DNA from: Ichthyophonus hoferi
Taxonomy: Eukaryota > Opisthokonta > Ichthyosporea > Ichthyophonida > Ichthyophonidae
DNA: 32,196 nt
Reading direction: 5' to 3'
Assembly (NCBI GenBank): GCA_002751075.1
Contig: NAOQ01000208.1
Coordinates: 2,893 to 35,088 of the forward strand
Shown: positions 1-18,816 of the stretch, piece after piece
Numbering within the stretch: position 1 is the first letter of the stretch
How the letters are laid out: each line of letters opens with the position of its first letter
The notes under the pieces: model-generated
Told to the model about the DNA's origin: nothing
What the model saw: only the letters and a program-made list of their open reading frames with translations
Database searches by the model: none
Program-made: the position numbers and the translations under genes

Positions 1-422
1 TTTTTTTTTTTTTTTTTTTTTTCAAATTTCGATTTTTTTTATTGCTGTTTTCCTATACTATTATTAAAGGTTTTACTTATCTTTATTGTTTGTACGGTTT
101 GCTATCCTGTGTTCCTTTATCTGTTATGTGTTTGGATTAGCTGTGAGTAGCCAGCCTATCATTACTGAGATAGATCACATGATGTATCACAACCAATGAT
201 ATTGATATTGTCCATTTTTTCTTTCTATTAATAGAAAACCTCTATCTACTTGAGAGAGCGTCTATACTTCTTATAAAAAACTAGCGTGTGATTGGTTTTC
301 GTAAGGTAAGAGATGATGAGATGAGATGATTAATTTAATAAGGATGCTTTACTTAATATGCAAGCCTGTAGGTTTAAATCATTAATTTATTAATACATGA
401 TATAACTTCAACCAATCTCCAG
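1..422 (+). other. Window edge and partial intron of the Angel-like gene
   Basis: The window opens with 22 T residues, followed by AT-rich sequence with no open frame of note. The first recognisable coding exon starts at 423 after a CTCCAG acceptor, with one base completing a split codon, so this stretch is the 3' part of an intron. The exons for the N-terminal half of the enzyme must lie to the left. A search by eye for the expected upstream Angel segment (a motif like NTHLLYNPRRG) found nothing here. Confidence 0.6.
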
Positions 423-3299
423 AGATATTAAATTGGCACAACTAGGTATGCTATTGGCTAGGACAGACGCTGTCATGGATAAGCTATGGCCCAATAGTAT
501 GGCAGGGAGGAGCACCAATCATACTCAAGCACAGAGACAGGAGGCAGCCCTCACACCTAGAGAGGGAGAGGGAGAGGGAAGGGGAGGATGTGGTGTGATC
601 ATGTGTGGCGATTATAATTTATTACCCGAATCTCTCCTTTATCGCTTCATTACTACTGGTCATCTGTCTTTAAAGACAGCCAATAGGACAACTATGTCTT
701 CCCAGGCACGTGTTTTATGGTGTTTATGCCTCGGTTTTCATTGGTATGGGTTGGATTGGTTAAGGTATACTTGAATTTGTTTGTACATACCTAGGTATAT
801 CTATACATACCGATATCTAGGTTAGTGTCCTGTGGTACGTAGTATGGTCTGCCAGTGTAGGGGTATACACATAGACCTGGATCTCTTGCAGATTACTACG
901 TCATACTAGCCCACCCACTATATCCTATATTTATTTATAGTATGTGTTGACTCTGCAAATCTACTTGTCTCTATTACGTATGTTTTATGTTTCAAATGCA
1001 TCTAATTTGGTCCTACTCTTTTTTTTTTGCTGTTTTTTTTGTACTGTGCCCTATCTTACGTACTCTCACAACGCGTGTGGCACTCTCACTGTGTGGCCCA
1101 GGACGCAGTGCACTAGCCATGATGTTATTTCTGCCCTCTCCTCCTCCCCCCACCCCCATCCTATCTTACTACTCACCCTATACTTACACTCTACCTACCT
1201 TATATCTACCCTATACCTACCTTATATCTACCCTATACCTACTATCTATTTATACTGTTTATACTGTTTATTCTTTCTCAGCATTAGTTTTTATTTTATG
1301 CCATAAGTTTATAATTGATTTGATTCCACAGAAGTACTACCGTTAATATTTTTAATATTATGAACTATGTTTTTAAAGAAGAAATTCTTGCAATAACGTT
1401 AATCTTTCCCCTGTTGTGATATATATATATATGTGGATATATGTTACCACTGTAATTCTCTGTAATTATGGCTGATTAGACTGTGGTCACGGCTGATACC
1501 CGTTCAATTAGATTATATTATTGCATTACTATAAAAGCCACACCTCCTGCCATCCTACTACAGTCTTTTAAACTTATTTTTCCTGTTCTAACCCAACTAT
1601 AATATCTTTCTTCTCTATCACTTTCTCTTTTAGGTCCGATTTTCAGATCCATGGACCTATGAAATGTTTGGCAGAAGTACCAGACCCCCACCTTCCCACC
1701 TTGCAATTACCAGTTATCCCCCCAAGGAATTAAAGGATAGATTGACTATGGGCTGTAAATGGGTGGAGCCAGGGGACGATGATTGTGTGGGAGAGTACAC
1801 AGAGGGTAGATATTCTCGCCCTCCTCTCTTTTATGTCTTTAGTCCTCTCTTCCGCTCTTCTACCTTTTCCTGCATTGTTGTTTCATTCCCCACTGTATTA
1901 TTACATAATATTTGTAATTATGATATTTTTTGTACAATCTGGCTCTCCTGGATCTTATGGCTATGTCGATTGAGCTCATTTGGCCTATAAAAATATACAG
2001 GATAAAAATGAAATGTTATCATCTTGTGGTATTTTGTTTTGAAGCCTAATACGCAGATATAATCTAACATCATTGGTTTATATTATTTAAACCAATCGTA
2101 ATTACTCACTAAATACTTTTATCTTTATGAACCTTCAAAGATACGTCATCGACCTATCACTCCATTATCATGATAACCCTTCAGCGCTGTGTGTGATCTT
2201 TACCGAATGACTTACAATCAATAAAACAGCTATTAATAAGGACCAAGACGCCAAGCCATCGAATGAGAATGTATTAACCGACTTCAACAGTGAAGTTATT
2301 GGTAGCTTAAAGGTATGGCTCAACACCCTTAACTTAATATGCATTGGTCCTTTATCACACTTTTTCAGCACATTCTGATCTTTGATTGGCAGAGGGATGG
2401 TAAAAGGGGAAGTGTAATTTAATTATTCAGATATTAACGTGTACCTGGCAACCATATTTTCTTTCCTATCTTCTCATCATTTTATCCTTTATTATTTTTT
2501 GATGTTTTTTTATACTTCCAATCATTGATGAAAAGGAGCTATAACCTATAGTCGAATAGGTTGTATACATGATCATTCTCGATTTTATTGGGTAAATTCC
2601 AGATTTTTAAAATGAGCCTGTCTTTGGTCCAACAGGAGAACAATCCCACAATCAACAGACACGGTCATGGTCATGGTCGTGGTCGTGGTCGTGTGGTGAC
2701 GCATTCATGGGATCTTCAAAGTGCCTACAATCATTACAGCAAGAGAGAGGGTGAGGAGGTCACCACCTGGCACCAGTCTATGCAGACCACTGTCGATTAC
2801 CAGTTTTATACCTCAAGGTAATCTCTCGGTGGCCTTGTAGATGCGGTAGGAGTAGGAGTAAGAGAGAAAGGTAGAGGTGGATCTCTATACCCTACCTACC
2901 TCAACTACCTTACCTGCCTATACATAGATGGGGGTCCTGGCAGGACCATGCCTAAATACTAGATGTCTCCTCTGAGAGACAAGCTTATGTTTGTGTCGTG
3001 TTGTGTGGTGCCTGTAGCGCCCTTTATTATCAAGCTGTCTATTCTCACATCACCCTGTACCATAATATATATACATATCCCTCTTCCCCTCCCTCTTGCT
3101 TTCCCTCCCTAAGATGATATACCTCATCACCCCCCTAATATAAATTGTTATTTTGTGCAGGAATCTGCAACTGATTGCTCGACTCAACCTACTATCACGT
3201 AGGGCCCTGGGCCTGGCGAATGGTCTACCTAACGTCAGCCTGTCCTCCGATCATCAGCCCCTTATCTCTTGTTTTGCATCTAGACCAAGCCTAGAATAG
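423..3299 (+). CDS. angel: Angel/CCR4-like endonuclease-exonuclease-phosphatase protein, 3' part, five exons
   Basis: Five exons join in frame: 423-705, 1634-1805, 2230-2312, 2603-2817 (or from 2636) and 3161-3299 with stop TAG. The phases agree at every junction. The product is the C-terminal ~295 residues of an EEP-fold enzyme. Visible signatures are DIKLAQLGMLLA, the catalytic MCGDYNLLPESLLYRFI (Asp codon at 610), TTVDYQFYTS, RLNLLSRRALGLANGLPN and the final SSDHQPL with the catalytic Asp-His at 3249-3254. The wording around EVTTWHQSMQTTVDY and the NGLPN-SSDH ending fits Angel (human ANGEL1/2) better than CNOT6 or nocturnin. Angel proteins are relatives of the CCR4 deadenylase; 2',3'-cyclic phosphatase activity on RNA ends is reported for the human proteins (family knowledge). 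The gene is cut only by the window edge. The GGTCAT/GGTCGT run in exon 4 and the acidic/Gly run before CGDYN are low-complexity insertions. The donor of the first exon is uncertain: a GC donor after 705, or GT at 710 with an acceptor at 1646; both keep the frame. Confidence 0.82.
2663..2692 (+). repeat. In-frame GGTCAT/GGTCGT hexamer repeat
   Basis: Five hexamer units inside Angel exon 4 encode alternating His-Gly and Arg-Gly (HGHGHGRGRGR). The tract lies in the variable linker between the CGDYN and TVDY motifs, so length variation would probably be tolerated. Confidence 0.85.
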
Positions 3300-6200
3300 C
3301 AGATGATGTAACTTAGGATATTACTATACTGCTGTACTACTATATTACTATATTACTCTATGGTTCTATAGTTGTAGTGGTATATATGGCGGGTAATTAG
3401 ACCTTCTCTGTGATATACAATACCTTGTCTTTAAACTATCTATGTTATGGCCATGATAGAATCTATAGATCAGATGTGAAGGGGGAGATGATTGGTGCGT
3501 ACACTATATTTTTCAATCTGCCTACTGCCATCAGCCTGTATGCCTATACATATGTACATGGTACGGTATGATATAGTGTATATAGTATGTATATGTATAT
3601 GTTAAATCTATTGTCCGACCAATCATGACTGTCTATCCCCTATTCATAATTGGCTTCCCTAACAACTGTGTTTGATTGAATAACTACGTTTGACGGCTAT
3701 TTATACCAATGTCAATCCTAGACAGATATATAAGTGCTGGGTCTCTGGTGTATATCTGACATCCTCCATCCATAATGATTGGCTTATTGCTGTCATTATG
3801 CCAAGATATCAGTGACTTTGAATTTTATTTAAGCGGTTAATACATATTTTAAATCCAGACAATTCGTTGACTTGATGGTGCAAACTAGTAATATGATTGG
3901 CGGGTGATATATATGGACTGGAGCGTCATGATATCAAATTTATCAAATATAGCCAAAGTAATTATAATTATATAATTATACTTACATAATTTATTAATTA
4001 CGGATAATTGGCTCTATAATTCACCCACATAGGGTATGCTGCACTTTGCAGTATAACACCTTTATTTGTAACAGGAACAGCACATCATGATGTTAAATAT
4101 AGCTACATAGGGTATACACGTGTATGAGGTATGTTTCTTTCATTATAATAGCTATTTTTTGTTCCACCGACAATCTCAGTATTAATCAAGACCTTAGATA
4201 AAAGGTTTGCATGTATTTCTATTCAATATAAAAACTAGTATCTGTTGTATTGAATTATATTTGACGCACGGTGTGAACTTAGAATATATATATAAATAAT
4301 AGGGAAACACTAAATTGATATATGTGGTTTGGTTAGATTAATTTATTGTGCATAGGAAATACGTAACACTGTATCATAGACTAGTTTTTTGATGTATCTG
4401 AACGTGAAGAAGTCGGTTCCAACATACACAGACATGTGTTTGGAAAATAATTTCTAGAAACATAACTGTAATCGTGAAGATGTTCCAGGGAATAATTCTA
4501 CAAATAAATTGTAGAGGCTCTAGTGAAAACTCATACTACATAAATATTAAGGTTGGAGACACTTATCAAGATGTTAATATCGATTAAATATGGATTATAG
4601 ATCCGGAAGACTAGGTCCGTATCTAATACCGTGTAACACGTATTCATATATAAATTTTATAGAATATATTGAGTGGGAATAATCTTTTAAAGTAGTATTC
4701 TAGACAATAACACCCATGCTTACAATCTTCAGTTGGAACCTCTGATGTGATGTTCTATACTAGATCCGGCATAGTTTTACTTCCTAATAAATCTAGGGCC
4801 TTGTTGTATATATAAGCATATGCTAAAATAAAATATTGTCAACTTAGATTCTACGAGCTACCTGCAGATTGAAACCTTCCAATAAGGGACAAATTAAAAG
4901 TAGGGAAATTCTATTCCGATAGTAGCACTATAAGGCAATTTTCTTCCAAATTAAAAAAAAAAAAAACTAGCAAAAAAAGAGTGAAAACAAGACAACTTCA
5001 ATTGAGGTCAAGCCTGCATTCTTTCAAGCAATATGCCGAGGCGCAAAGGAATCTACTCGGTAAGAATGTGGTAAGTAAGTACTAAAATAGAATAAACTTA
5101 TGACTAAACCAATAAGTTCCAAGTGGTTGATTGGCAATAAATCTTGATAATATAATGGCTAAGGTATTCACCTATCACATATCTTACATATTTACCAACA
5201 GACTATAATAGCTCAATACACATACTCATGTATGTCAATATTAAAATGACGACAACCTATAAGGTAGTTTTATTACATTCCTTCCACTTTCTGCTGTTTA
5301 CAGGGTTACTACATGATCCTTCATAAATGATAGTAAAAATTATTATAATGAATATGAATTTAGCAGAAATTCTTTGTGGAATTCATGATTAGTTAATAGA
5401 TAGCGCTAAGGTTTTCCATGCCAATAGAAAATTGATATTAGCCTTAATCAATTGTGTTATGTGTGGCAACCCAAAGCTAGCTTCAACAGCGCTTGTGTCA
5501 GTATTACATGCTAGTCTACAGTTTTAGTGGGAATTGTGTTTTCTATATATAGTAACATTGAGAATTACTGCCACAGTAGATAGAAGGTTAATTGTATCTA
5601 TGTATGCAACAGTAGGAGAGAAAGAGAGGATATAGAGCGAGTGTGCACATGTCACACCATTGTACATAGGTTTATATTTATTTAATGTCTAGAGTCTAGA
5701 GTCCAGCTTGTAGAGGTAGAGGAGAGGGAGAGGAGAGCCATTGCTTACAGTCTTCCCCTACATTATGTTAAGCACACACTGTAGCCTAACCAGAAATATA
5801 TAACCAGATATATTATATTGCTAGTGGGGCATCACTATTTATAAAAAAAAAAAGGTATGATGAACGGAGGAAGTCTACTACAGTGTCTAGACTCTGCTTT
5901 GTCTGGCGGTCTACTTATTTTTAGGTTCTAAAATAACAAATTACAAGAGCAGATTATTTAGTTTAAATAAGATGAATAAAATAGGTTGATAAACTAATAA
6001 TAACGAAATAAAAATAAAGATTTCACACTAGTGTGTAACGAATTTAACTATTAATCGAATGCTATCACTGGCCAATAAGCAGACTTCCTCCTAAATGCCC
6101 TTAATGAACAAAGGGTCAATAAAAGGTGTCACAGCCACCTTGTCAATACCTGATAACAATAAAAATCGGAAGTGTAGAATATAATGGGCTAAAATTAACC

Positions 6201-6449
6201 ATACCCAAGTGTAGTTGAAAATCAAGGGAGAGAACACAATAAAAATAGTACAGACGACACACACCTACTACTAGTCCAATACGCCTATCACAATACAGCC
6301 AAAAAGAGTGAGGGAGATATAGAACCTGCCCTACAGTCCACCACTATAACTACTCAATCAAAATGCATACATATATATATGTGTGTGTGTGTGTGCGTGT
6401 ATGTATATCAGGTATTGTATAGCATAAACTAGATTCCTCTCGGCTCTCA
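3300..6449. other. Intergenic region between two convergent genes
   Basis: The region holds the 3' flanks of the Angel-like gene (plus) and the Src-like gene (minus). It is AT-rich with TA microsatellites, an A-run near 4953-4966, an AT palindrome near 3957-3983, a purine-rich tract near 5715-5740 and a TATA/GTGT microsatellite at 6371-6400. Two very short coding-like stretches are noted elsewhere: 5032-5058 plus and 6091-6149 minus. No convincing gene, RNA gene or mobile element is visible. Confidence 0.6.
6371..6400. repeat. AT/GT microsatellite
   Basis: Five AT units are followed by about ten GT units with one GC interruption. It lies about 50 bp beyond the stop codon of the Src-like gene, so probably in its 3' UTR. 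Confidence 0.9.
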
Positions 6450-13213
<6,764 letters not shown>

Positions 13214-13321
13214 GGTTGACTCCCTACTGATCTATTGATCTATTAACCTATTAGTCTATTAGCTCTATAACAGCAGCACTATAACGTGATTTTCCTGTAT
13301 TATATAATGGTATTAACTATA

Positions 13322-14012
13322 TTTATTTTAAAAGTATTGCCACAGGTCTCTCGTCAGCTTGTATGAGGGTGGACGGCCCTCCCAATAAGTGTGTGGATCG
13401 GATCGGACAGTAACTTTACAAGTGAATGTAGTGTATATAGGGGTAAGGTAAAGTATAGAGAATAGGAATCTAGAGAGGTGCGTACAAATTATTAAGTATA
13501 CATACAAAATACATATGGTATAAAATGCTATATCATTGTGGTGCAACCAAACTAAATAAGCCTCTAGTCACTAAGACAAATACTACTAGTCTATTTCTGC
13601 AATAAATGATTTAGTGATTATTTAGACAATCGCTAATATTATTGGTCTAATTTAACTAAAAACATATCTATTGGCCTACATATTATATTTATTATCGGTA
13701 GCTTTGTGCTATTGACCAATGAAGTAGAATATCTTTGTGTCTTATACTTGATCTATTCATTACATTGTTATAGGAGTACAACTTATTACTACTTGTTTAT
13801 CACAAGAGTTGGCTCATCCTAGCATTTTTGCAACACTTCCATTGTTTCTTGTCCCCTCCAACTAGTTTAGCAACTACAATAACATATTTTTGGCATAATA
13901 TTAAATTTTTTTTGATGCTTTTGTCCTCGGCCTGGGTAAGGAATTATTGGGGAACCCCATTTAGAGACGTATCACCTACTTGCTTTTCTAACATACTCAT
14001 AGATCCCTTAGC
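13322..14012 (-). CDS. Possible 3' end of an unidentified gene (two small exons)
   Basis: A minus-strand stretch at 13328-13413 reads TVRSDPHTYWEGRPPS then YKLTRDLWQYF and stops; its base composition is richer in G+C than the flanks. AATAAA follows the stop codon directly (13322-13327 on the complement). A phase-compatible upstream piece at 13976-14012 (AKGSMSMLEKQV) lies between a CCTCTCTATAG acceptor and a GTAG|GTGATA donor, and its donor phase matches the acceptor at 13414. I recognise no family and no further upstream exon. If real, this gene ends about 115 bp before the Src-like start codon on the same strand. It could equally be chance. Confidence 0.3.
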
Positions 14013-17000
14013 CTATAGAGAGGGCAGGTCTGATGCCAGGGAATGCATGAATTTGCATTTGTTTTATCATTTTTAAAAATATGATAAAAAAAGTTTTAAC
14101 TCTAACGGCATGTTATTGGCATATTATTTTTTAATAGGCGCGCCATTGAGTAAAAAAATTATTTGAACAATGGTGCCTGCTCAACTAATTGGGCTAGTTC
14201 TTCAATGTGGCATAATCAATATGTTTACGATAAGAATAACATTAATTATATTATCTATAGATAAGTTATGCGTTGTGTTACTTAATGATATTCTAAATAA
14301 TAATCCAAATAACAATGCAATAGTGGTTTAGATGCAAGCCACAACATTCATTCTGTGACAATACAAAAAATAATGTATTACTTTTAATGTTCGTATGTGG
14401 CAAGTACTAAATGTCATTCATTAAGGTTATAGACTGATTTCCTTAAATATATTACACGATTATACGAATTAAAAATTGCGTATTGAAGTCTCTAGCTATT
14501 TGTTGTTGACCAATCAAGTCTGTTTGTTTAAATACGTGGATTGTAAAACTAATATACCAAAGTCATCATATGTGATGAAAATGGGAATACATAAAATATC
14601 TGTAATTAAAACAGCCGGAACAAAAAAGCCATATCTTCTGTAATAGTTGTACTTCTAATCATATATGTCTGTATTACTGCACAACTCGTACCCAGATCCT
14701 TATAAGAATACGTGTACATGCACATATATAGGCTCATATTTATACACGAACATTTTAAAATACTGATAAATAATACCTTGAATCTTTTCGTGTTAAAATA
14801 TTTTAAGTATTTATGCAGTTACTCTCAGATAAATAAAGTAATTGGGTCGTTCCATATATATGGACATACCTATTTCCTACTGGAGGACTGTGTAAAATGG
14901 TATATTCCAATCAACTTTGTGTTTAAATGATCGCCAATACACCTTAGAGCCTATTAGATAGCTCTATGCCTTATATTTAAGAGTGAAACTCGAATAGGAT
15001 TGAGGAATATGAATATATTAGATTGTCAAATAGCTTTGATTCTATAGAATGAAAATTATTGTCTATCTTGAGATATCGTGTGCTTAGTAAATAATTTTTG
15101 CGGGTCATGTCCGAAGTAGTCTCTTTTGCATTGTAACAGTACGCTTGAACCTTTACAGTTCTATAATTGTATAATTATGGTCTTGTATGGGACAAACTAG
15201 GAAGTAAGCAGCGATTAGACATGATGATTCTCCAACTACCTAATGATTAATTAAACTATGTAATGTTGTCTTGGTTGAAACATTATTGCTTTTACAGTAG
15301 GTGCTTAGTTGTCATTCAGGGCTAAAACACTTACTGTGCGCTTGTCTTGGTGAATATTTGGTGTTTTAAGAAGTTATAATTGCACATTGGCATCTAGTTT
15401 GAAGGCGCCCTATATATTAATCAGCAATCAAACACCCAAGTTTACTATTAATGATCCATCATATTGTTTCTATTTTTCACTTCTTGGTTGGTCTTGGCCT
15501 TAGAAAAGGCGCGACCCAATTCGACTCAAACACCAACACTCTTATGTAAACAGCTCTTTCGGACGCTTTTTAAAATCTCTTTATTTCACAACCATTATCT
15601 GCTTATTGTGACCCTTAATCGTTGTTTACTACTCACTCGACTTATTTCTTAACAAATAACAACAGTCGTAAAATTGCATTAGAAATTACGAGGAAGGCAG
15701 TTGAAAATTTAAAGAGTGGAAATGTGCCATTAAAATTCCACAAGGGCCAAAGCCAAATATGCTGCTTAAGTGCCAAACAAATCACCTTTATTTTTAATCA
15801 TACATTTGAATTCCGCACATGTATCATATAAGACTGCTATTACAGCATACTTTAGCGCATACAATGTTAGCAATAGCATTTAGTTATTTATACAAGTACG
15901 TATGTTATTTATTCCCACGCATACCATACTTAATAACAAATGTTAAAATTAATTGACTGGCTTGATATGTATCATCCAGGTGTCTTTGAGCAGTAGGTAG
16001 GTCTATTAAAGTAGGATAGCAAATATATATTGGATAAAGAATACCTATCCTTATTATGTAGCAAGCGTTTTTGGAAGCATGACAAAGTGAGCTCTGCGGG
16101 AGATTCCATTTCTAATAGCTCACAAACTAATTGTGTAACAGAACAGACTAACTCTCTTTATTTACATATTTATGTTTTCCTTAAATTGCAATAGTCGAAG
16201 TAATGTCATTTTATCCAATGTCCTATAACGGCTTTTATCACTAACTTAATATATAAGGGTACAATTTTACTTATCTTATCTATTTATACGCATAATACAA
16301 TCGCTGCTACATTTCCTATCATATAATGTACCTGGATTGGCTAATAAAGCTGAACTAAAACAAAATATCACATTGTCTGCACACATTTATTTCAATATTA
16401 AAATGGCATGCAAACTAAAATAATACAGATAAAGGTTTATTACTGTTATTTGTAAATACGACTTCCAAAATAATGCAAAAATTAATAATAGGAGACCTTT
16501 CACTTTGCGGCGTTTAAAAAAACTTTTAAATGCTTTTTGGATCTATTAGTTACATATCATGATACAATAGTGGTGGTGTGTATCACAGGTTTGATGCGTC
16601 CAGTACTTAGCAGTTTGGCGGGCAGTACAATGGAACAATGTAATGTAATCGTATCTCCGCTTAGAGAACGGATTACGTAACTTTCACCTCAAACGTAATT
16701 AGAAATAGGAGGTGTACGTCTTTCTCTGGTGCAAATATTATATGTATACTACAATGGCTTTCCATATTCCCGGTGAATTTCCTTACGTTTTATTTTCTAC
16801 GTGCTTTTTTCTTGTATGATTAGGTTAAATGACTAATCGGCATAATCTATCCTGTTGTGCCATCCAATAATAAATGGCTATCGTTTGCATACATCATAGC
16901 ATAGCTGACGTATTGCGATGCCACATAAGCCAATAAAGAGGGCATATGAAGGTACGATATAGCAGGGTCCTTGACAAATCAAATCTAAAGGCACAATTTT

Positions 17001-17312
17001 GCTACATGAGTTATGCACCAGTGCACGCCTACGATCACTAGAAATCATGAAGGCAAATACCCGGCAAACAAGTATGCATTTATTTTAAGAGATTCAATAC
17101 CATGGTGTATTAATAAACATCATTATTGTAGCCTTGGGTCCAATGAAAGTAAATGAAAGTATTGTTATTATAAAGGTCTTAATGAAATAAACAATTCAGA
17201 AGGCCGCACTGGTTACAATTTTGCATTTGTTGATCTATGTAGCTCTTAATGTATGGATCTAAATCGGGTCAACTAATACAAATAAGGTGGTCTTGATACA
17301 AAGATTAGATAG
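14013..17312. other. Stretch without a recognisable gene
   Basis: The sequence is AT-rich throughout, with many stops in all frames. The most coding-like piece is plus strand 15660-15770 (KIALEITRKAVENLKSGNV), but it has no recognised family, start or splice sites that I could tie to another exon. No RNA gene, tandem array or clear mobile element is visible. Confidence 0.55.
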
Positions 17313-17320
17313 TATATAAA
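17313..17320 (+). promoter_or_regulatory. TATA box of the FABP-like gene
   Basis: TATATAAA lies 53 bp before the start codon at 17373. With a start site about 30 bp downstream the 5' leader would be only about 25-30 nt. Confidence 0.5.
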
Positions 17321-17372
17321 CGAAATCAAACGGAATGAAAATTAAAACAAACCGTAGAATACAATATTGAGA

Positions 17373-17819
17373 ATGGCGACAGCTGTGGAAGATTTTACGG
17401 GTAGATATAGCCTTGATCGCAAGAACTCTGGCGATCTTGGAGAGGCCCATCTTAGTCTCTGTGGTGTTAACTTTATCAAGCGCAAAATGTTGCTTGCCCT
17501 AGCGGTTACCATGGACCTTGAGGTTAAGGGTGACAAGTACATTGAGAAGGCCCTGACCACCTTCATCAACAAGACCCTCGAGTTCACCCTTGGTGGCGAG
17601 CCCACAACTTACTATGATGATGCTATTGGCTTTGAGCTGGTAAGGGCCATTAAGTACGAGAATGGCAGGCTAGTGGCTGACATTAAGGAGAAGAATGGTA
17701 AGTTCACTATTACTGAAGAACGTTACCTTTCCGCGGACAAGAAAATTATGCACCATGACACTGTTCTTCACTACGGTGGAAAGGATGCCAAATCTCTCCG
17801 CCAGTTTATCCGATGCTAA
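17373..17819 (+). CDS. Fatty-acid-binding-protein-like (FABP/lipocalin superfamily) protein, single exon
   Basis: An uninterrupted 148-codon frame starts at an ATG in good context (AGAATGG) and has much more G+C at third positions than the flanking DNA, as expected of a real gene. FABP features in order: FTGRYSL at 8-14, GVNFIKRKM at 31-39, TTFINKTLEFTLGGE at 62-76, a repeated beta-strand pattern, IKYENGRLV at 93-101, and LRQFIR at 142-147 where the family has its Arg-x-Tyr ligand contact (here Arg-x-Phe). Such proteins are cytosolic beta-barrels that carry fatty acids or retinoids. The length is slightly above the usual 130-135 residues; the extra residues seem to lie in the last strands. 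There is no signal peptide. Animal FABP genes usually have four exons, so the single exon suggests either an ancestral intronless form or an old retrocopy. The assignment is by pattern and is divergent; another calycin is possible. Confidence 0.7.
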   Translation: MATAVEDFTGRYSLDRKNSGDLGEAHLSLCGVNFIKRKMLLALAVTMDLEVKGDKYIEKALTTFINKTLEFTLGGEPTTYYDDAIGFELVRAIKYENGRLVADIKEKNGKFTITEERYLSADKKIMHHDTVLHYGGKDAKSLRQFIRC

Positions 17820-18150
17820 ACACTTGAAATAGTACGATCAGTATTGCGCAAGTTTGATATTGGTCCTGCTTTAACCGATTCGGTAATTTTGTACGATTTG
17901 TCTTTACTTGTTAAAAAATACTTCGATCTTATGTGTTCTCGTGGACCATTCCTTATTGGGTTAAGGGTGTATCTGTAATACTATAAAATCAATAGACCTA
18001 AAGGTCTGCAATTTTGCATAACTTTTACTTGCTCATTGTAACATGTGTTATGAACGATTTAGCTAAATTCATCATGATCGCATGGTCACCAGAATGGGTT
18101 GATAGAGTCGGATGACTGATAGTAGCTACACAGTAGCAATATGTAAAAAG

Positions 18151-18156
18151 AAAATA
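18151..18156 (+). promoter_or_regulatory. Candidate polyadenylation signal of the FABP-like gene
   Basis: AATAAA on the plus strand lies 332 bp after the stop codon at 17819. It is the first such hexamer that I see downstream. Confidence 0.35.
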
Positions 18157-18589
18157 AAGATTTTTGAAATGGAAATGTTGTTCGTTTACCTTTTCTGTGA
18201 TATTTTCCTCAATTGTAGAAAGAATTGTAAAAAGTTGCATTTAAGAGTTGACTACTGGGTTTTTAAAGATCATTCTGTATCAATTGGATGCAGTCGGAAA
18301 AGGTTGTCCTTTCTTAGGGAGCGTGAAGGCGAAAATTATCTTATTAGTATTATTAATGGCCTTCCCAACAGATTGTTTTTATTTTTTAGAAAGTGTCGTC
18401 GATAAAAGAATGCATATTTTTGTAGTAGTTTACATGTGATTTGGTGGCATATATTGAAATGTATTTTAGTATAACTCGGGGTTGAGTTTTCGTGCCAAAT
18501 TTTAAGTAACAAACAAGTATACTATACACTACTCTAATTATAAAAATAGGCGTTTTTGCAAGCTAAATATACATATACTTCATTGTAAC

Positions 18590-18816
18590 AGACTTGACTA
18601 ATTGGCCTTTTAGTAAAGAATTTGTATGATAAATTTCTACGACTTGAGAATCAAAGGACACTATATTATACAAATTTGACGTTTGAAAACTATAATAGCA
18701 AACAGTCACATAGAACAACTTTACTATTGTTTTGGGAACTCAAGTTATTAAAATGGGGAAACACCAATAAGCATGTGTAAAGCACAGATTAGTTTGCAAT
18801 GTATTAGGAAATGCTT
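18590..18816. repeat. Diverged direct repeat, copy 1
   Basis: It matches 20063-20320 in the same orientation at roughly three quarters identity. Shared blocks include TTGGCCTT, AGTAAAGAATTTG, CAGTCACA, TTTATTATTGTTTTGG-like and AATGGGGAAACA. Its right end carries ATTAGGAAATGCTT, which recurs inverted at 20044-20057. Confidence 0.8.

Noticed and set aside
1-22. T-run read as the poly-A tail of a retrotransposon on the minus strand.
   Set aside because: It is at the window edge with no element sequence beside it; it could equally be a contig-end artefact or a simple repeat.
944-1346. Overlapping plus-strand open frames rich in Phe, Leu, Tyr and Thr.
   Set aside because: They lie inside an intron of the Angel-like gene and arise from CTACCTATA-type tandem sequence and T-runs.
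6091-6149. Minus-strand piece reading IDKVAVTPFIDPLFIKGI after a TTGTTATCAG acceptor, considered as an alternative last exon of Src.
   Set aside because: Its phase does not match the preceding Src exon, the real last exon with the tail tyrosine is present at 6450-6566, and the piece is very short.
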